Shown here: in pieces, positions 22,436-34,794 of the stretch | Position numbering within the stretch: position 1 is the stretch's first letter | How the letters are laid out: each line of letters opens with the position of its first letter | Source: Ahaetulla prasina | Lineage: Eukaryota > Chordata > Lepidosauria > Squamata > Colubridae | Length of the DNA stretch: 64,000 nt | Direction: 5' to 3' | Assembly (NCBI RefSeq): GCF_028640845.1 | Contig: NC_080541.1 | Coordinates: 8,038,935-8,102,934, forward strand | The notes under the pieces: generated by a model | The model's input: only the letters and a program-made list of their open reading frames with translations | Told to the model about the DNA's origin: nothing | Database searches by the model: none | Made by a program: the position numbers and the translations under genes

Positions 22436-22905
22436 ATAACAGAGTTGGAGGGGACCTTGGAGGTCTTCTAGTCCAATCTCCATTTCAGGCAGGTGGCTGT
22501 CCAGTCTCTTAAGTGTTTTCATGGAGCAGGATCTCACACACACATCTAAGCAACACATAGAAACCCATAAATTAGTTCAATTGTGTTTCTTTTTTTTTTA
22601 CAGATTAACAGAGTAGGAAGGGACCTTGTAGGTCATATAGTCCAACCCCCTTGCCCAAGCAGGAGACCCCACACCATTCCTGACAGATGGCAGTCCAATC
22701 TCTTCTTGAAAGCTTCCAGGGATGAAGCTCCCACAACTTCCAAAGGCAACTTCTGTTCCATGGGTTAATTGTTCTCACTGTCAGAAAATTTCTCCTTATT
22801 TCTAGGTTGAATCTCTCCTTGATCATCAAATTCCAGGTTGAATCTCTCCTTGTTCAGTTTCCATCCATTATTCCTTGTCTGTTCTTCAGGTGCTTTGGAA
22901 AATAG
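22436..22905 (-). mobile_element. CR1 LINE 3' ends, two overlapping fragments
   Basis: Two CR1 3' starts in the same orientation lie at 22438 and 22606 (GGACCTTGGAGGTCTTCTA; GGACCTTGTAGGTCATATA). The second continues into the ORF end with a short internal duplication around TTGAATCTCTCCTTG. Confidence 0.75.
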
Positions 22906-23336
22906 GATTTATTAAAATATAAACTTGGGCTGTGATATTTCCCTACAGCCTTGTTTCTTTGCCCTTACCAGCATCCTAATGGGTGTTTCACACAACCAAG
23001 GTTGGGAGATTCAGGTCTGCCACCAAGCAGAACCGCGGCAGAACTAGCTAACGATCAGTTTTGACTTTTCAAGATGTTGAGCAACGGATATGCGCAAACC
23101 TGTTAGAAAACATATTTTCCTCCCTATCTTGTGTGTAATCCTAAGAGGTGACCATTTGTCTTGTTCAGTGCTTTAATTTTGATACACTGAATGGAACTGC
23201 AGCTTCCTTGCGTCCTCTTGCTTGACTTTTGCAGTCTTACCTTTGAAAGGAAGGATGCAAATCTTTGAAAATTGGATTATTTTGTAGAATGCAAAACAAC
23301 ACAGAGCCCCTCTCCAAGGGGGAATGGGCGGTTAAG
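22906..23336. other. No feature recognised
   Basis: No gene or repeat recognised. Confidence 0.5.
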
Positions 23337-24112
23337 AAATATAGAATAGAAGAGAATTTTTTATTGGCCAAGTGTGATTGGACACAAGGAATTTGTCTTG
23401 GTGCATAGGCTCTCAGTGTACATAAAAGAAAGAATAGAATAGAATAGAATAGAATAGAATAGAATAGAACAGAACAGAACAGAACAGAACAGAACAGAAT
23501 AGAATAGAATAGAATTTTTTATTGGCCAAGTGTGATTGGACACGCAAGGAATTTATCTTGGTGCATATGCTCTCAGTGTACATAAAAGAAAAGATACCTT
23601 CATCAAGGTAAAACACTTAATGATAGTCATAGGGTACAAATAAGCAATCAGGAAACAATATCAGTATAAATCACAAGGATACAAGCAACAAAGTTACAGT
23701 CATAAGTGGAAGGAGATGGGTGATGGGAATGATGAGAAGATTAATAGTAGTGCAGATTTCGTAAATAGTTTGACAGTGTTGAGGGAATTATTTGTTTAGC
23801 AGAGTGATGGCGTTTGGGAAAAAACTGTTCTTGTGTCTAGTTGTTCTGGTGTGCAGTGCTCTATAGCGTCATTTTGAGGGTAGGAGTTGAAACAATTCAT
23901 GTCCAGGATGCGAGGGGTCTGTAAATATTTTCACGGCCCTCTTCTTGATTCGTGCAGTATACAGGTCCTCAATGGAAGGCAGGTTGGTAGCCATTGTTTT
24001 ATCTGCAGTTCTGATTATCCTCTGAAGTCTGTGTCTGTCTTGTTGGATTGCAGAACCAAACTAGACAGTTACAGAGGTGCAGATGACAGACTCAATCATT
24101 CCTCTGTAGAAA
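23337..24112 (-). mobile_element. CR1/L3-type LINE, tandem 3' ends with AATAG/AACAG tract
   Basis: Two CR1/L3 3' termini in the same orientation (TTTTTTATTGGCCAAGTGTG at about 23356 and 23515) are separated by an (AATAG)n tract with an (AACAG)n block at about 23466-23500. The second terminus continues into the 3' UTR and ORF end up to about 24112. Confidence 0.82.
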
Positions 24113-24369
24113 TATGACGTGTAAATAAGCAAATAAATAAAATAGCTCACCCTCGATTATAGCTAAAGGTTCGATGCAAACCAAGAATTTTGGAACTACT
24201 TTCTCCCCAATAGTGTGGAGTCTTTTGTGCTTTCAGTGAACGTTGTCTTTGTAACTGAGGTGTGGGTGTGACTGAACACACAAGCACTACTGAGGACGAG
24301 AGGAAACCGGAATTGAAGTTCATCCAGATTCCAGAGCAACAGTGGGTCCTTCCACTGTGTTGTAAAGTG
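24113..24369. other. No feature recognised
   Basis: Short unassigned stretch between the two CR1/L3 blocks. Confidence 0.5.
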
Positions 24370-25080
24370 GGTCCTTCAACAGTGGGTCCTTCAATTGTAT
24401 TGTAAATGTTGTACCTTGATGAAGGTATCTTTTCTTTTATGTACACTGCGAGCATATTTGCACCAAGACAAATTCCTTGTGTGTCCAATCACACTTGGCC
24501 AATAAAGAATTCTATTCTATTCTATTCTATTCTATTCTATTCTATTCTATTCTATTCTATTCTATTCTATTCTATTCTATTCTATTCTATTCTAATTTCT
24601 TTTATGTACACTGAGAGCATATGCACCAAGACAAATTCCTTGTGTGTCCAATCACACTTGGCCAATAAAAAATTCTATTCTATTCTATTCTATTCTATTC
24701 TATTCTATTCTATTCTATTCTATTCTATTCTATTCTATTCTATTCTATTCCTTTTATGTCCACTGAGAGCATATGCACCAAGACAAATTCCTTGTGTGTC
24801 CAATCACACTTGGCCAATAAAGAATTCTATTCTATTCTATTCTATTCTATTCTATTCTATTCTATTCTATTCTATTCTATTCTATTCTATTCTATTCTAT
24901 TCTATTCTATTCTAATTTCTTTTATGAACACTGAGAGCATATGCACCAAGACAAATTCCTTGTGTGTCCAATCACACTTGGCCAATAAAAATTCTATTCT
25001 ATTCTATTCTATTCTATTCTATTCTATTCTATTCTATTCTATTCCATTCCATTCCATTCCATTCCATTCCATTCCATTCT
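24370..25080 (+). repeat. Tandem array of CR1/L3 3' termini and (ATTCT)n
   Basis: Four units each carry the CR1/L3 terminus (GAGAGCATATGCACCAAGAC, CTTGTGTGTCCAATCACAC, TTGGCCAATAAA) followed by 50-95 bases of (ATTCT)n. Equivalent points occur at about 24441, 24606, 24758 and 24926, spacings 165, 152 and 168. The last tract changes to (ATTCC)n at about 25041-25078. It is a compound satellite derived from a LINE tail. Confidence 0.9.
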
Positions 25081-25099
25081 TTGAGCCTGAAGTTTCGGA

Positions 25100-25420
25100 A
25101 AGTCTACATATCTCAAAGGCGCTTTTTCAAGAGGCAACTGGACTGTCTGGTTTTTCTTTGAAGACGTTTGGCTGAAGAAGCTTTTTGGATGAGAAGCGAG
25201 AAGTCTTCAAAGAAAGTCCAGGTGCTTCTTGAAAAAGCATCTTTGGGGTGACCATGACTTGGGTCAGAGGTCTCCACCCTCGGCGACTTTAAGCCTGGTG
25301 GACACTTCAATTCCCAGAATTCTGGGACTTGAAGTCCACCAGGCTTAAAGTTGCCAAGTTTAGAGACCCCTGACCTGGATGATTGAGAATCTCCACAGAC
25401 AGATTAGTCTAGGTAACTGT
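25100..25420. mobile_element. Palindromic repeat P (deleted copy) with nested MITE
   Basis: Arms AAGGCGCTTTTTCAAGAGGC and GCTTCTTGAAAAAGCATCTT are inverted repeats, with inner TTCTTTGAAGACGTTTGG and complement. A hAT-type MITE (25265-25372) sits in the right flank. Longer copies are at 49948-50351 and 52731-53610. Confidence 0.7.
25265..25372. mobile_element. Palindromic hAT-type MITE
   Basis: It opens CAGAGGTCTCCACCCTCGG and closes TTTAGAGACCCCTG; flanks ACTTGGGT and ACCTGGAT match 6 of 8, and the right one equals the repeat P sequence expected at that point. Confidence 0.72.
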
Positions 25421-27822
25421 TCCCTTACCTCGAGGTAGACAACTTCAGATTTACCCTACGAGCCCGGTTCAATGAGTTTGCAGCCAATCCTACCGTTGAC
25501 AAGTTTTAAACACGGAGTAAGGGAACTCCCGTTGACTTTCTGCTTCGGGGGCTGCGAAAGAACCGGCAGCGGAGGTAAAAGAAACCAGCTGGGCCACCTT
25601 CTGCAGATCTTTGTCCAGCGGCCAACCGAACAGCCCAGAATCCCCCTCCTCCACTTGGCTACGCAGCAGGCAAGGAAGGGAGAGGAGGACGTGGTCCCCC
25701 CCCCACCTACCAAGGCACCACGCCTTGGGATGAAACCTGGGAGGTGCCTCTCGCCATCCGAGCCGGATTTGAAACCCAGAACAGAGGGGGCGGGGCCGGC
25801 TCAGGGGGCGGGGCCAGAGCTCGAACAACGAGGCCGTGGATCGCAAGCCAAGGAGCCAAGAAGACTCGGCGGGCGAGGAGTCCAGCTTCTCGTTTCTTTC
25901 CCCGCCAGACAAGGTGGGTGGATGGGAGACGAGAGGGAGGGTGTGTGTGTGTGTGTGTGTGCGCGCCTTCCCCGGGACTTGCAAAGGCTCCGGCTTTTGG
26001 TTCGGTGAATCGGGGAGGATAGGTTGTGCGGGGGGGGGGGCGGTGGCGGTGTGGCCCCTGAATCAAGCCACGGTTTACACTTCCCGACTCCATCTCAACT
26101 CTTGAGGCTGGAGCACGAGGCGACCCGGAGGGGCGAGGCTGTCTCCACCCCTGCTGCCTGCCTCCCACCCCCCGCCCGCCCTTCATGCCCCTTCGGTCTG
26201 GCTCCTGGGGAAGGCGGAGGCTGGAAAAGGGAGGCGAGTCTTTCCTTCGCTCCTGGGAAGCCGCTGGAGCTGCTCCCTCCTGCAAACGCCCGGATTCCTC
26301 CAGACTTCATGGGCGAAGGGGAGGGGAGGGCGGTCGGGCTGGGGAGAAGGGCCAGCGAACCCTCCTCTCCCGCACCCCTAATGTTTGGTGTCTTCTTTCT
26401 CCCAGCAGGGAGCCCCGGAAAGCCGCTGAGGGATCCAGACCAGCCCTTCCCTTGTTTCTGTCGCCTGCAAAAAGAAAAGGAAAGGAAAAGGGGCGGCGGC
26501 GGCGGCGGGGGGAGGACAGCGGGCGATCACTCGCGTTGCAAGCGACTCCAAGCGCCGAGCCGAGCCAGGGATCGCTCGGCCACCCTCCTCCTCCTCCTCC
26601 TCTTCCTCTTCGCTGCTCTCTCTCTCTCTCCTCCCTTTCCCTCCTTTGGGGGAGGGAGGGGACGAGCCCTTCTGCAGAATGCAACCTCCCGAATCGAGGC
26701 TCCCGCACGCACACCTGTCTCGGCGGACGCCTCAGCAGCCGGTCTGATCAATGAGCGTTGCCTCGCCCTCCGCCGAGCTGGCTGCAGGCAGGCAGGCCGA
26801 AGGAACGAACGAACGAACGAACGGCCCCGGGCGGAGTCAGTCCCCCCCAGCTCCGCCGAAGTCGCTTTCTTTCCCGAGCCAAACCTTCCACCGGAGCGTT
26901 TCTTTTGTTCAGCGGCCAGCCAGGCAGGGCCAGCCGAGAGGGGCGGCTTTCTCTCTCTCTCTCTCTCTCTTCCTTCGGGCTCTCCCGCCTCCCTTCCCCG
27001 CCTCCCCCCCCACTTCCCCGCTCCAGCCTCTTCCCTCATGGAGCAAGCCTCTCAAAAGTTGAATTAAGCCAGAGGAGAGGTTGAACGGACCGAGGGGCGG
27101 AGGAAGGAAAGGGCAAAGAGCGAGAGAACCCAGCACCTGCCCCCGGGGATTGGGCGCTTCCCGTACTCCGCCACTGCCTTCCCTCCACCCCTCCAAGCCC
27201 GACCAGGTTTGGGGATTCAAAAGGAGGTCAGGTCCGAGCAAAGCTTCCCGGTTGTCCAGCGTCCCCAAGGTTTTTGAGCGCGGGACCCCTTGGGAATAGC
27301 CCCTGCCCCAGGGTGGCGTTTCCCGTGGGCTGATCTTCAGCTCCTGGTGCTCCTGCCTGGCGGAACATTTGCATCTCGTTCCCCCAACACTTTTTTGGGA
27401 GGCGAGAGGAGGAGGAGGAGGATCTAAGGTAGTCGCGGGGTTTAGCAAGCTGTGGTCAGTCGTTCTCTCCCTTCCCGGAAGTTCTCTCTCCGTCCCCTCC
27501 AGAGGTCCGGGAGCCTGGCCGATGCCGGGGGAGGCCTTCTTCGGGAAAAATCCCCACTGGACTGGGCGTCACTGGCTACCCGCCGGCCGCTTCTGGAGAG
27601 ACAGCCCAGCCGTGCCCGGGCTGGAAGAGGCGTGCCTCTCGGCCGTCTTTCGGATGGGTTTCTTCTCCCTCTCTGCCTTCCCTTACCCTACAAAGGAGTA
27701 CCTCATTTAAGCCCCTCTGATGGGACCTCCGCATCCTTCCACCCCTCCCGGGGCTTAAGAGTTGCCCTGGAGTAACCAAGCTTCGGAAAGGCAGCGCCTC
27801 CAGGAAAGAGAAGCGGAGGAGC

Positions 27823-27841
<19 letters not shown>

Positions 27842-27853
<12 letters not shown>

Positions 27854-27860
27854 GGGAGGG
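27842..27860 (+). promoter_or_regulatory. Potential G-quadruplex tract
   Basis: GGGAGGGAGGGAGGGAGGG provides five G3 runs with one-base loops, about 520 bases upstream of the KCNK9 start codon on the coding strand. Folding or function is inferred, not shown. Confidence 0.55.
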
Positions 27861-28041
27861 AGAGAGAAAAGTAGAGTCCGGGAGTTCTCCGCGCCACCGG
27901 CTCGACGGGGGCCGGGAGTTTGCCAAGAGTGGGCGGCTTTGACGGGGCTGGGCGAGAGAAAGCTGTAAGCTCAGGCTGGGGCCACGCGGGCCGGAGCTTC
28001 CCTTCCTTTCCCTTCCCGACGGCTCCAAGCTGGCTTGTTGA

Positions 28042-28839
<798 letters not shown>

Positions 28840-28969
28840 TAGGGTTGTGGGAAAAGAAGGCAAGGAAAACCTGGGACGCAAGGCTGAAGTTTCACCCTTC
28901 CTTGAAGTTCTGGGGTTAACCATCAAGAGTTTTCCCCTTTCTTGAAAGTCCGAAACTTGTGCTCTAGTC

Positions 28970-29074
28970 CAGGGGTCTCCAACCTTGACAACTTTTAAGA
29001 CTTGTGGCCTTCAACTCTGAAGTCTGGGAGTTGAAGTCCACAAGTCTTAAAGTTGCCAAGGTTGGAGACCCCTG
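28970..29074. mobile_element. Palindromic hAT-type MITE with perfect 8-bp TSD
   Basis: CAGGGGTCTCCAACCTTG and GGTTGGAGACCCCTG bound a 105-base near-palindrome; CTCTAGTC lies at 28962-28969 and 29075-29082. It is about 300 bases after the KCNK9 donor. Confidence 0.9.
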
Positions 29075-29082
29075 CTCTAGTC

Positions 29083-31039
29083 TTTCCCACTTGCCCATAT
29101 TCCTGAGAAAAGTTTTCTCCAGTGCAAACTAGAACTAGATTGGGAGTAAAAACAGGGACTGGAAAGCTTTCAGAGGAAATCAACTGTTGCTTCCATCTCT
29201 CCACACCCATGTCTGGGAAGCAACACAAAATCAAGAACACGTTTCCGCAGAAATGCTAAGGAAATGCTTCAGGCGTTATTCATTGGCATGGATCCCTGAC
29301 CCAAAAAATACTTAGTTAGGGAAGAATGTCAGCACAGCAATTTTTCAAAACAATTAGGCCTGCTATCCTAAACGCACAAGCCCTGGGAACTACTTCTCAG
29401 ATTCAGTCATCTAGGGGACAGGTGTAGAAGGATTTGAGCAGCAAGGTGTTTTTTTTTTTGTTTTGCTTAAGCTTGTTAACATCCTAGGGAAAAGATTGGC
29501 AAACTTTCATGGTTGTTCCTTGGCTGTTATTATAAAATCATTTTTAATGAGCTGAATATGCAATCTTTACAAATGGAATAGTTTGGAAGAACGTCGCATC
29601 CGAGCTGAAGGGTGGTTGGGATACAAAGAACTCAGTATTGTACTTCTAACCGCTCCTTCTGATCATTTATTTCGGGAAGGAGGTGAATTGTCTAAAAAAA
29701 ATCTTTATGACTCTCCTAGTTCCAGGCTCATAGCTTCTATTACTTCTTGTGAAAAAGAAAATAGTCAGCCGTCAAGCAATGTGACGACACTGGGACTGTT
29801 TCTTTTTCAACAGTTGAACTCTTTCAAGAGTCAAATAAACTCTTTTTAGTACAGTAAAATTGGCAGTTGGCTCCAGAGAAACTTCCCTTCCTCAATTCAA
29901 AGTAAATGTTGGTCCATCAACCCCATCAGTCTGGAACTCCTGCTTAAAAAGAAGTGACGAAACCCATTTTGGCAGTTACTTCCATGACAAAGATGCGTAT
30001 GTTTAAAAAACAACAGATATCTCTTCTTAGGATATTGCTACCTGTGGCAGTCCCTAAAACAGGACTGGTTAATTATGCCTCGGTTCTATTGGGTGCGACA
30101 TGAACAAATAGAATTGTGTGATTAATCAAGATGGAAATGATCATGTGAGCAGTCCTGTCGCACCAACAGGGTTATTAATACATGAAAACACTGCCTGTTT
30201 TCTAAAGGAAAGTCCATTTCATCTTAATTAGAATTGTCGGCGAGACAAGCAAGGCAGCTGCCGCTTTCCTTAGGTTTATGTTTTGAGGTTCTTACCTGCG
30301 GCAACGGATCGCTAACCGGACGGACCATCCAACACGCTTCTGTAATTGGTGTCTTCATGGGGGGAGGGAAAGAAAGTTTTGTCCGTGTCACATGTGTGTG
30401 TTGGTTCCCTTCCGTTCTTGCACAGCGGTCTTTCTCTTATCTTATCATGAAGGTTCGCTGTGAATTTGTGGTCTCAAATGGTTTAGAACTGGTCTGGTCT
30501 GGTGTGTTTATTAGTGGAGAGGCTAGGAAGATCAAGTTAAAAATAAGCATTCCAGCGGCTTCTTTTTATGGTGTTTTAATTTTTCTATTAATTCCAGTTA
30601 GTGGCCCTTTTAGAGTGTCTCCATGCTACAACAGTATCCGATAGTTTCCTTTCATTTGGGTTGGCTATTAAGTTAATAACGCAGATAATAAGAGCAAGAG
30701 TTGAACAAGGAAAAGGAAATCTTTTGTGCTGATAGAGCCATTTGTTGGAAGCTTGCTGTCCTCAACATTTCTGAGCTGTTAATTTTAGCCGGAGACTTGA
30801 AATGCTTAGCTTCTGTGCCTCTGGAATGTAGCTAAAAATTTTCTCATTGTGTTAAACACAAAAACAAAATTACAAAAAGTGGCCAAGATTGGAAGTAATC
30901 CTGGCAAGGCTCCATCGAGGGTGGGAATAATATACTGTGTACCTACCCATCCGACATTTCAACTGTAAGTTCTAAAAGTCTAGATAGTGTCAGTGGATGT
31001 TACAGAGGGGGACTTAAAACAATTTATAGCAAAGGCAAC
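29083..31039. other. Repeat-poor intron, no feature recognised
   Basis: About 2 kb without recognisable repeat, the longest such stretch after exon 1. It holds only short frames. Being repeat-poor next to a promoter, it is a candidate for intronic regulatory sequence, but nothing specific can be named. Confidence 0.45.
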
Positions 31040-31500
31040 TCCTGCAGGTAATAAACTGTTTCAACTCCTATCCTCAAAACGACGCTATAGAGCACTGCAC
31101 GCCAGAACAACTAGACACAAGAACAGTTTTTTCCCGAACGCCATCACTCTGCTAAATAAACAATTCCCTCCTGTCAAACTATTTGCTAAATCTGCACTAA
31201 TATTAATCTTTTCATCGTTCCCATCACCCACCTCCTTCCACTTATGACTGTAACTTTGTTGCTGGTATCCTTACGATTTATACTGATATTGACTGTTTCC
31301 TAATGCCTATGACTAGCATTAAGTGTTGTATCATTAAGTGTTAAATTTGTACCCTTTAACTATCATTAAGTGTTGTAAGTGTTGTACCTTGATGAAGGTA
31401 TCTTTTCTTTTATGTACAGTGAGAGCATTTGCACCAAGATAAATTCCTTGTGTGTCCAATCACACTTGGCCAATAAAAAATTCTATTCTATTCTATTGTA
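31040..31500 (+). mobile_element. CR1/L3-type LINE 3' end
   Basis: The ORF end reads NKLFQLLSSKRRYRALHART and RHKNSFFPNAITLLNK; the 3' UTR ends TTGGCCAATAAAAAATTC with only three ATTCT units, so the microsatellite has barely expanded in this copy. Confidence 0.85.
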
Positions 31501-31710
31501 ATTATAGATTTTTAAGGGAAATATAGTTAAAATCTATAAAACTATGCAGAAAAGGGACTGGAAATATGTTGTTCTCTCACTCAGGGTGGAATTTGTAGTA
31601 CTTCATTGTAAAAAAAATAATGCTTGAAACCAGAATGATAAAAGGAAGACTCTTCTATACACAATATAGAATCCAACTATGGATTTCAATTCTTTGCCTA
31701 TTTATCTACT
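31501..31710. other. No feature recognised
   Basis: Short unassigned intron stretch. Confidence 0.5.
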
Positions 31711-31965
31711 GAGAGGTGTGGGGGCCTAGTGGTGAAGATACTTGCCTCCACTCCGAAGGTTGAGAGTTCAATCCTAGGTAGGAAGACACGTTTCTCTCCT
31801 AGAATGCAAAGAAAATAATATCTGCTGTCAACTTCACATAGGTGTCAGGAAGGGCATCTGGCCAGTAAATGCTCAGCTCCATCCAGTCACCCAAACTCTA
31901 CCCTGAATACAGACCACATGTTTGAAAAAAGGGATTTATCTAACCATTCATCCATCCGTTGTGAG
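31711..31965 (+). mobile_element. tRNA-derived SINE, RTE-tailed family (diverged)
   Basis: GGGGCCTAGTGGTGAAGA and GTTCAATCCTAGG act as A- and B-box-like parts. The body GTGTCAGGAAGGGCATCTGGC matches the copy at 18981. The tail is degraded. Confidence 0.6.
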
Positions 31966-32239
31966 TTGCCTAGTTATTTCCTGAGAAGGGTGGCTATAAA
32001 AATCTCTCTCTCCCTGTCTCCCTCATTCTCTCTCTCTCTTTGTCTCCCATCCATCCATCTGTCTAAGGAACTTTAGGTGGCCTACCAAGTACTAGGTCAC
32101 TGCATTCTATTCCAAGATCTGTTGGAAGAGCCAAAAACACCAGTGGGATGAAGGACTCAGAAAGGATGCTTTTCCAAAGGACAGGCTTAGCTATGGAGAA
32201 GACATGTCTCCTAAACTCCCTGGATTGTCACTGCTTTAA
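31966..32239. other. Pyrimidine-rich, no gene
   Basis: Contains a CTCT/CCAT-rich segment at about 32005-32065 and otherwise unassigned DNA. Confidence 0.5.
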
Positions 32240-32775
32240 CATAACATACCATAATAACAGAGTTGGAAGGGACCTTGGAGGTCTTCTAGTCCAACCCGCT
32301 GCCCAGGCAGGAAACCCTACACCATTTCAGACAAATGGTCATTCAACATTTTCTTAAAAATTTCCAGTGTTGGAGAATTCACAACTTCTGGAGGCAAGTT
32401 GTTCCACTTATTGATTGTTCTAACTGTCAGGAAAGTTCTCCTTAGTTCTAAGTTGCTTCTCTCCTTGATTAGTTTCCACCCATTGCTTCTTGTCCTGCCT
32501 TCAGGTGCCTTGGAGAATAGTTTGACTCCCTCTTCTTTGTGGCAGCCCCTGAGATATTGGAAGACTGCTATCATGTCTCCCCTAGTCCTTCTTTTCGTTA
32601 AACTAGGCATACCCAGTTCCTGTAAATGTTCTTCATATGTTTTAGCCTCCAGTCCCCTAATCATCTTTGTTGCTCTTCTCTGCACTCTTTCTAGAGTCTC
32701 AGCATCTGTTTTACATCATGGCGACCAAAACTGAATGCAATATTCCAAGTGTGGCCTTACCAAGGCACTTTAGAG
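32240..32775 (-). mobile_element. CR1 LINE 3' end, well preserved
   Basis: The minus frame 32685-32317 (about 122 codons, no stop) reads MQRRATKMIRGLEAKTYEEH, LQELGMPSLTKRRTRGDMIA, VFQYLRGCHKEEGVKLFSKA and LRRTFLTVRTINKWNNLPPE, ending HLSEMV, the CR1 polymerase C-terminus. The 3' UTR runs to 32245. Confidence 0.9.
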
Positions 32776-33258
32776 CTGCAAAATGGAGCATCCCAACTCT
32801 GCCAGATATAACTGGTTGATAATAGGAGAGAGAGGGTCCCTTGGCCACTAGATGTTATGAAGGACATAGAAATGCCAAACCTTGATAGAGTTACCAGTGG
32901 CTTTCAGATCAAGGCAGCATTGCTATGTACAATAGTTTTTAGGAAGCAACAGTGATATATTTACTTTTCTGTCCAGGCTCATGAACTGTCTGAATATTCC
33001 TGTGATACAAAATGCTGGACCAGCCAATATAAGCCTTGAACATTCACATGGTTACATCATTCTGCCTTAAATCAAGTCACTTCTTTGTTGGCCAAGGATG
33101 CGTAAAGCCTCATGGTGAAATTAGTTGCCTGTGGAACGTATCAAAATCAATGGCAAATTAATCATGATTTAATTTCAGTCCTGCACAATCCAGAGTCACA
33201 ATCCATGACTCTGTTTGAACAACACCCAGGTGGCGTAAATGGATGAAATGGATTAGGT
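32776..33258. other. No feature recognised
   Basis: Unassigned intron DNA. Confidence 0.5.
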
Positions 33259-33386
33259 CAGGGGTCTGCAAACTTGGCTCTTTTAAGACTTGTGGACTTC
33301 AACTCCCAGAGTTCCTCAGCCAGCAAAGAGGAATTCTGGGAGTTGAAGTCCACAAGTCTTAAAAGAGCCAAGTTTGCAGACCCCTG
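33259..33386. mobile_element. Palindromic hAT-type MITE with 8-bp TSD
   Basis: CAGGGGTCTGCAAACTTGG and CCAAGTTTGCAGACCCCTG bound the palindrome; GATTAGGT and GGTTAGGT flank it (7 of 8). Confidence 0.88.
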
Positions 33387-34283
33387 GGTTAGGTTGGTGC
33401 AACTGACCAACATTAACCAACTAGCCAAGTTGTGGGAATGTATGTGCTGGATCTTCATTTATTGCTGTGTGAATGAAGTCACTGTTAGAATAAGTGAAAT
33501 AGATTAGCTTTCTTTCTTTAATGGGTGGATAGCTCACCCTCCCTCACATACATTTTTCTTTTGATCTTTTTGGACTTTAGAGAAAAAAAATTTCAAGCTG
33601 AAAAAAACTGGTTGTTGACACGAAGGATGCTGCTTTTGTTGAGTGTTTGGTGTTGTTGGGTTTTTATTTTTTTTTAAAAAAAATGTTTCTATTTTTAAAC
33701 TCACCTTGAAGACATTGTTTGCTCTCAGTTTTTCAGTTGAGAAGCCACCTGGGTACAATTCAGAATTAAAAAAAAAAGAACATTTAGTGGCTCAATGAGA
33801 AAAGATTTAGTGTTTCATTGTGTTGGGACACTAGCATTTAAGTTGCGAATATAATTTGTCTCATCTATGAATACATCGACTTGTACTTTCTAGATCTGAG
33901 TCTTATTCAAGATTGGGAGGGGAAAGGAATGAAATGATGATTATGATGATGATGTTCCAAAGATTAACTTTTCTGGATAATAAATTGGCATTTGACTCTG
34001 AAATGGTAAAGGGTTTTGGTATCTTCTGTTTGTTTAAAACATTTAAACATCTAGAATTAAAATTGTCTCATTTCCTCCCAGGCACTGTCCAAATTTGATC
34101 ATCCCTTTTATAGTTTGATTATTAACATTTACTGCTAGGTACCGATTTTTTGTTTGTTTGAACCAAACCATTAAAGTGAAGTTCCATGCTAAGGAATAGG
34201 CAATGTAGAGTATTGAAGGAAGGCAAATAAGTCAGTAAGAAATAACTATGAGCACATGCTGTTAATGCTGTTAATGGGGGGGG
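33387..34283. other. No feature recognised
   Basis: AT-rich intron DNA with short homopolymers; no gene or family recognised. Confidence 0.5.
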
Positions 34284-34610
34284 GGGAAGGGGAGGGCCTT
34301 CTCTGTGGCGGCACCGACCCTGTGGAACGCACTTCCTCCGGGGTTACGACAACTCCCTGACCTCCGGACCTTCAGATGTGAACTGAAGACTTTATTATTT
34401 TAGCGAGCTGGACTAGCCTAAGAATAAAATATTTTAGTTAAATTTTAATCGGTTTTTAATCGGTTTTTACCGTTTTAGTGATTTGGCTATTATAATATTT
34501 TAGTTTTAATTGGGTTTTATATTGCTTATTTATTATATTGTTTTATTTTAATATGCCTGTGAACCGCCCTGAGTCCTACGGGAGATGGTGCGGTATAAAA
34601 GTATGATTAA

Positions 34611-34655
<45 letters not shown>
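34284..34655 (+). mobile_element. L2 LINE 3' end
   Basis: It starts in GAGGGCCTTCTCTGTGGCG (GRAFSVAAP-like codons), continues to the ORF end and 3' UTR, and finishes with an (AAAT)n tail at 34610-34655. Confidence 0.82.
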
Positions 34656-34657
<2 letters not shown>

Positions 34658-34794
34658 GAGGATGATCTTGTTACAGATTATTGCTCTATTTTGTGATCAA
34701 CTATGGATTAAGGTCTGGAATGAAAGCTTGGTGAACAAAGTATCTTTTATCCTGGCATAGTTTGGAGATATTTCTATTTAAGATCACATGAAGA

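Noticed and set aside
24370..25080. CRISPR-like regular repeats with spacers
   Set aside because: The repeats are LINE termini and every spacer is the same (ATTCT)n microsatellite; the DNA is vertebrate.
26024..27067. Open frame of 347 codons in the CpG island, plus long frames on the opposite strand
   Set aside because: All frames here are Pro/Arg/Ser/Gly-rich on both strands with no domain; stops are rare simply because the DNA is GC-rich.
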